A DNA stretch of 45,760 nucleotides, taken from contig CALHVX010000061.1 in assembly GCA_938036875.1 (NCBI GenBank), forward strand, positions 1 to 45,760, written 5' to 3'. This DNA is from an uncultured Pseudomonadales bacterium (lineage in GTDB: Bacteria > Pseudomonadota > Gammaproteobacteria > Pseudomonadales > Azotimanducaceae). This document shows, piece by piece, positions 43,137-45,760 of the stretch (position 1 is the stretch's first letter; each line of letters opens with the position of its first letter). The notes below the pieces were generated by a model. The model searched no databases and was not told the origin of the DNA. It saw only the letters and a program-made list of their open reading frames with translations. The translations under genes and the position numbers were made by a program.

Positions 43137-44435
43137 CTACTGTTTCCTCAGAGCAGCAAGCTTGCGATACAGCACGCGTTCACTGATACCCAGCTTCAAC
43201 GCCAATGCTTTGCGTTCACCCTGGTGAGCCGCCAACGCACCCTGCAGATACCTTTGCTCCGCCTCCTCTAAAGAAACAATCTCTTTAGTTGCCGAGCTTG
43301 AAATTTGATCAAGGTTTTGCAGACTCATCGGGAGATGCTCGGGGTACACAACCCCATCATCGGCCAGCAACACTGCCCGTTCGACAATATTGCGTAACTC
43401 TCGCACATTGCCCGGGAAGGGATGTTGACGCAAACAAGACAGCGCTTCTTGAGAGAGCCTAACCTGCGAGACGGACAGCCTTTGCAGAACAGTATCAATC
43501 AGTACTTCCAGGTCCTCGAGCCGATCACGTAGCGGCGGCAACTCGATTTCAAACACCGCAAGCCGATAGAAAAGATCATCACGAAAGGTACCGGCTTTCA
43601 CCATGCTGTGTAGGTCTTTATTGGTTGCACAAACCAAGCGAAAGTTGGATTCCTGCCAATCACTGCTACCAACACGCCGATACCTTCGGGATTCTAATAG
43701 ACGCAGCAGTTTTACTTGCTCAGACAATGGGATATCCCCTACTTCGTCCAGAAACAAGGTTCCACCTTCAGCTGACTCGACCAAACCCACCTTGTTTTCA
43801 TTGGCGCCGGTGAATGCGCCTTTAACATGACCAAACAACTCGCTCTCGAAAAGCGCTTCAGGCATACCTGTGCATTCGACAGGTACAAAGGGTGCATCTT
43901 TACGCGAGCTTAAACGGTGAATCGTTTGCGCCACCATCTCTTTGCCGGTGCCGCTTTCGCCCAGCAGCATCACGTTGGTTTCGCTGCGCGCAACACGTTC
44001 AACCAAATTGAGCATAGCTTGGAACGCTGGCGAGCTACCCACCAATCGCTGTTGCGAAATTTCGGCAGACGCCGCATCGGACGGATGCATGTGTTCAATA
44101 AAGTAGAGTACTTCAGACGTTTCTGGGTCCAGCACAGGCCACATCTCGACGTTGACATACTCTTTACCACGCGGCGTGTGGTGAATGTGCAGAACCTGGC
44201 TGTTCTCCTTGGACTCCCGACTTTGCTTGAGCGGGCAAGATTCCCCCGCCATATCGCAGGGCACCGTATAGCGGTGGGACACTTCATAGCAGCGCTGCCG
44301 ATTGGGCTGGTCGGTAAAACCATAGGTGGCCCGATAAGCATCGTTCGCCAGCAAAATCTCATACTCTGGGCTCAGCAGTATTGCGGGCTCCCGAAAGCAA
44401 TTGAGCACCGCGCGCATGTCGTTTGAGTTCTTCAT
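43137..44435 (-). CDS. fisR: Sigma-54-dependent activator, FisR-like sulfane-sulfur sensor
   Basis: A 432-residue enhancer-binding protein. Residues 1-110 are a PAS-type sensor with C49, C60 and C67 (CYEVSH, PCDMAGESCPL); residues 125-365 are an AAA+ domain (Walker A GESGTGKE, GAFTGA loop contacting sigma-54, LFLDEVGDI); the C-terminus is a Fis helix-turn-helix (ALKLGISERVLYRKLAAL). The cysteine spacing of 11 and 7 residues equals that of FisR of Cupriavidus (C53/C64/C71), which senses polysulfide and activates persulfide-oxidation genes. The divergent neighbour is such a gene with a sigma-54 promoter. The ATG at 44435 is preferred over a TTG at 44468. Confidence 0.88.
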   Translation of the reverse strand: MKNSNDMRAVLNCFREPAILLSPEYEILLANDAYRATYGFTDQPNRQRCYEVSHRYTVPCDMAGESCPLKQSRESKENSQVLHIHHTPRGKEYVNVEMWPVLDPETSEVLYFIEHMHPSDAASAEISQQRLVGSSPAFQAMLNLVERVARSETNVMLLGESGTGKEMVAQTIHRLSSRKDAPFVPVECTGMPEALFESELFGHVKGAFTGANENKVGLVESAEGGTLFLDEVGDIPLSEQVKLLRLLESRRYRRVGSSDWQESNFRLVCATNKDLHSMVKAGTFRDDLFYRLAVFEIELPPLRDRLEDLEVLIDTVLQRLSVSQVRLSQEALSCLRQHPFPGNVRELRNIVERAVLLADDGVVYPEHLPMSLQNLDQISSSATKEIVSLEEAEQRYLQGALAAHQGERKALALKLGISERVLYRKLAALRKQ

Positions 44436-44547
44436 AGCTGTCGAAATTGACAATATCTCTGCCCTCAACCTGCCTAAATTGGCAGAGAGCGATTGGTCGC
44501 CACCTCTCGTTTACTCCTATCTAGCTGTAATTATTGGATATTCTGTC

Positions 44548-44564
44548 TTGGCATGATAATCGCA
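44548..44564 (+). promoter_or_regulatory. Sigma-54 promoter of the persulfide dioxygenase gene
   Basis: TTGGCATGATAATCGCA fits YTGGCAYG-N4-TTGCW with one mismatch; GG (44550-44551) and GC (44562-44563) are 10 bases apart. The start site would be near 44575, about 30 bases before the coding region. Confidence 0.7.
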
Positions 44565-44596
44565 TATATGAAATTAATCTAAGGTTATTTCATATA
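44565..44596. repeat. Perfect 10-bp inverted repeat next to the sigma-54 promoter
   Basis: TATATGAAAT and ATTTCATATA, 12 bases apart, begin at the -12 element and reach the AGGA ribosome-binding site. It could be a regulator site or a weak AT-rich leader hairpin. Confidence 0.6.
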
Positions 44597-44603
44597 GGAC
44601 GTA

Positions 44604-45473
44604 TTGCTCGTGGCACCCACAGTTAAGTCATTTTTTGACCCCAATACCTTTAGCTACAGCTATGTGGTCTGGGACCCCCAGACTCAATGTGCCGCCATTA
44701 TCGATTCGGTGTTCGACTACCAACCGGCCTCCGGCTCTCTATCGACCCACTCCGCCGATTTGATTCTCGGCTACGTTAAACGCCAGCAACTGTCTGTGGA
44801 ATGGATACTCGAAACCCATGTACATGCGGACCACCTCTCAGCCGCACGCTACCTCAAGAGCCAAATCGGTGGCCGAATTGCTATCGGCAATCAAATCCAT
44901 TGCGTCCAACGCATGTTTGGGAAAATCTTCAACGCAGAACCTCAGTTCGCAATAGACGGAAGTCAGTTTGATCGGTTGTTTGCCGACGAAGACCAATTCA
45001 AGATTGGCTCGCTTTGTGTTGAGGTCCTGCACACCCCAGGGCATACGCCCGCTTGCGTCACTTACGTCATTGGCGACATAGCCTTTGTGGGGGATACCTT
45101 GTTTATGCCCGACTACGGTACCGCACGGGCCGATTTTCCTGGGGGTAACGCTCGCCTTCTCTACCGTTCCATACAACGCATCTTTGCCCTACCAGCTACA
45201 ACGACCCTGTATCTCTGCCACGACTACGGAACGGCATCTCGCAATGAATTTTGTGGCCAGACAACCGTAGCGGATGAGATTCGTTCCAACATCCAAATTC
45301 ATGAAGGTATTTCAGAGCGCGAGTTCGTCGAGTTTCGCCAAACTCGTGATGCAACCTTGAGCGCCCCAAAACTTCTCTACCCCGCCGTACAGTTCAATAT
45401 GCGTGGGAGCGCCCTGCCACCACCTGAACAAAACGGTCAGTCCTATTTCAAGATACCCGTGGAGCAAAAATAG
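44604..45473 (+). CDS. pdo: MBL-fold persulfide dioxygenase-type hydrolase
   Basis: A 289-residue metallo-beta-lactamase-fold protein: [10 protein letters not shown] (metal ligands), [29 protein letters not shown] and LYLCHDYG. The single iron-site pattern and the TARADFPGG loop are those of ETHE1/BLH-type persulfide dioxygenases, which oxidise glutathione persulfide to sulfite. A glyoxalase-II role is less likely because the second metal site is incomplete. Context fits: a FisR-like activator is divergent and a TauE/SafE exporter, able to remove sulfite, starts two bases after the stop. The start may be TTG 44604 or GTG 44610; AGGA at 44596 serves either. Confidence 0.87.
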   Translation: MLVAPTVKSFFDPNTFSYSYVVWDPQTQCAAIIDSVFDYQPASGSLSTHSADLILGYVKRQQLSVEWILETHVHADHLSAARYLKSQIGGRIAIGNQIHCVQRMFGKIFNAEPQFAIDGSQFDRLFADEDQFKIGSLCVEVLHTPGHTPACVTYVIGDIAFVGDTLFMPDYGTARADFPGGNARLLYRSIQRIFALPATTTLYLCHDYGTASRNEFCGQTTVADEIRSNIQIHEGISEREFVEFRQTRDATLSAPKLLYPAVQFNMRGSALPPPEQNGQSYFKIPVEQK

Positions 45474-45475
45474 TC

Positions 45476-45760
45476 ATGCTGGCTTACGCCTTTGCGCTAC
45501 CCGGAGCTCTCGCAATTGGCATGAGCTTGGGGCTGCTCGGCTCCGGCGGCTCCATCCTTACGGTTCCGGTGCTCGTGTACCTCTTGGGTCAAGATGAAAA
45601 ACTGGCCATTGCCAGCTCACTAGCCATTGTCGGCTTGATCTCCATGGCTGGCAGCATTCCCTTTATCAGGCAGAAATTGGTGGACTGGCGCACCGTCGCC
45701 TTGTTTGGTATTCCAGGAATGATCGGTACTTATCTGGGGGCCTATTCGTCCGTCTATGTA
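45476..45760 (+). CDS. TauE/SafE-family sulfite exporter, N-terminal part
   Basis: The first 95 residues of a membrane protein cut by the window edge. [20 protein letters not shown], then [18 protein letters not shown], is the glycine-rich first repeat of TauE/SafE (DUF81) permeases; at least three hydrophobic helices are visible. Family members export sulfite, sulfoacetate or other organosulfur anions. Directly downstream of the persulfide dioxygenase (2-base gap, GGAG upstream), it most likely exports the sulfite that enzyme produces. Confidence 0.88.
   Translation, partial: MLAYAFALPGALAIGMSLGLLGSGGSILTVPVLVYLLGQDEKLAIASSLAIVGLISMAGSIPFIRQKLVDWRTVALFGIPGMIGTYLGAYSSVYV

Overview
The window looks like chromosomal DNA of a marine, heterotrophic gammaproteobacterium. 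This is inferred from a MerR-type (LiuR) leucine-degradation operon, a large TonB-dependent receptor of the kind common in Cellvibrionales/Alteromonadales, a complete-looking alginate-utilisation locus with PL6 and PL17 lyases, type VI secretion (T6SS) spike genes, and several good sigma-54 promoters. No RNA genes, CRISPR arrays or complete insertion sequences were recognised.

Layout. (1) 1-6.5 kb, minus strand: a leucine/isovalerate catabolic operon reading liuR - liuA (isovaleryl-CoA dehydrogenase) - liuB and liuD (methylcrotonyl-CoA carboxylase) - acetoacetyl-CoA synthetase (cut by the window edge). A perfect 16-bp palindrome lies in front of liuR. (2) 6.7-11.5 kb: an acyl-CoA dehydrogenase resembling methylsuccinyl-CoA dehydrogenase and a TetR regulator on plus, then on minus two overlapping MaoC hydratase genes and an MmgE/PrpD protein. 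These may form a C5-dicarboxyl-CoA or short-chain acyl-CoA module. (3) 11.7-16 kb: a nitrogen-assimilation group of cobA/SUMT, cyanase, a fused PP2C phosphatase-Ser/Thr kinase and a formate/nitrite transporter. Good sigma-54 promoters precede both cynS and the transporter gene, and an NtrC-like site lies upstream of cynS.

(4) 16.2-26.2 kb: an orphan T6SS spike cassette (vgrG - DUF2169/pentapeptide protein - long pentapeptide-repeat protein - DUF3540 - DUF4150 PAAR-like), with two unrecognised genes beside it, one having a caspase-like His/Cys arrangement. No T6SS core genes and no obvious toxin domain are present. (5) 26.6-43.1 kb: the alginate locus. Secreted/periplasmic PL6 and PL17 lyases cut alginate; a TonB receptor, an MFS carrier and an unusual Nramp-fold carrier could move products; a short-chain reductase, KDG kinase and KDPG aldolase take 4-deoxy-5-ketouronate (DEH) to pyruvate and glyceraldehyde-3-phosphate. 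A GntR/FadR-type regulator sits inside. A RraA-like protein and a ketoglutarate-semialdehyde dehydrogenase are extra members whose job is not explained by the standard pathway. A shared inverted repeat (TWACCAA-N11-TTGGTAA) occurs in both divergent promoter regions.

(6) 43.1-45.8 kb: a sulfane-sulfur module: a FisR-like sigma-54 activator, a divergent persulfide dioxygenase-type metallo-hydrolase with a sigma-54 promoter, and the start of a TauE/SafE exporter. Gene calls come from reading the sequences and recalled family features; no database search was run.
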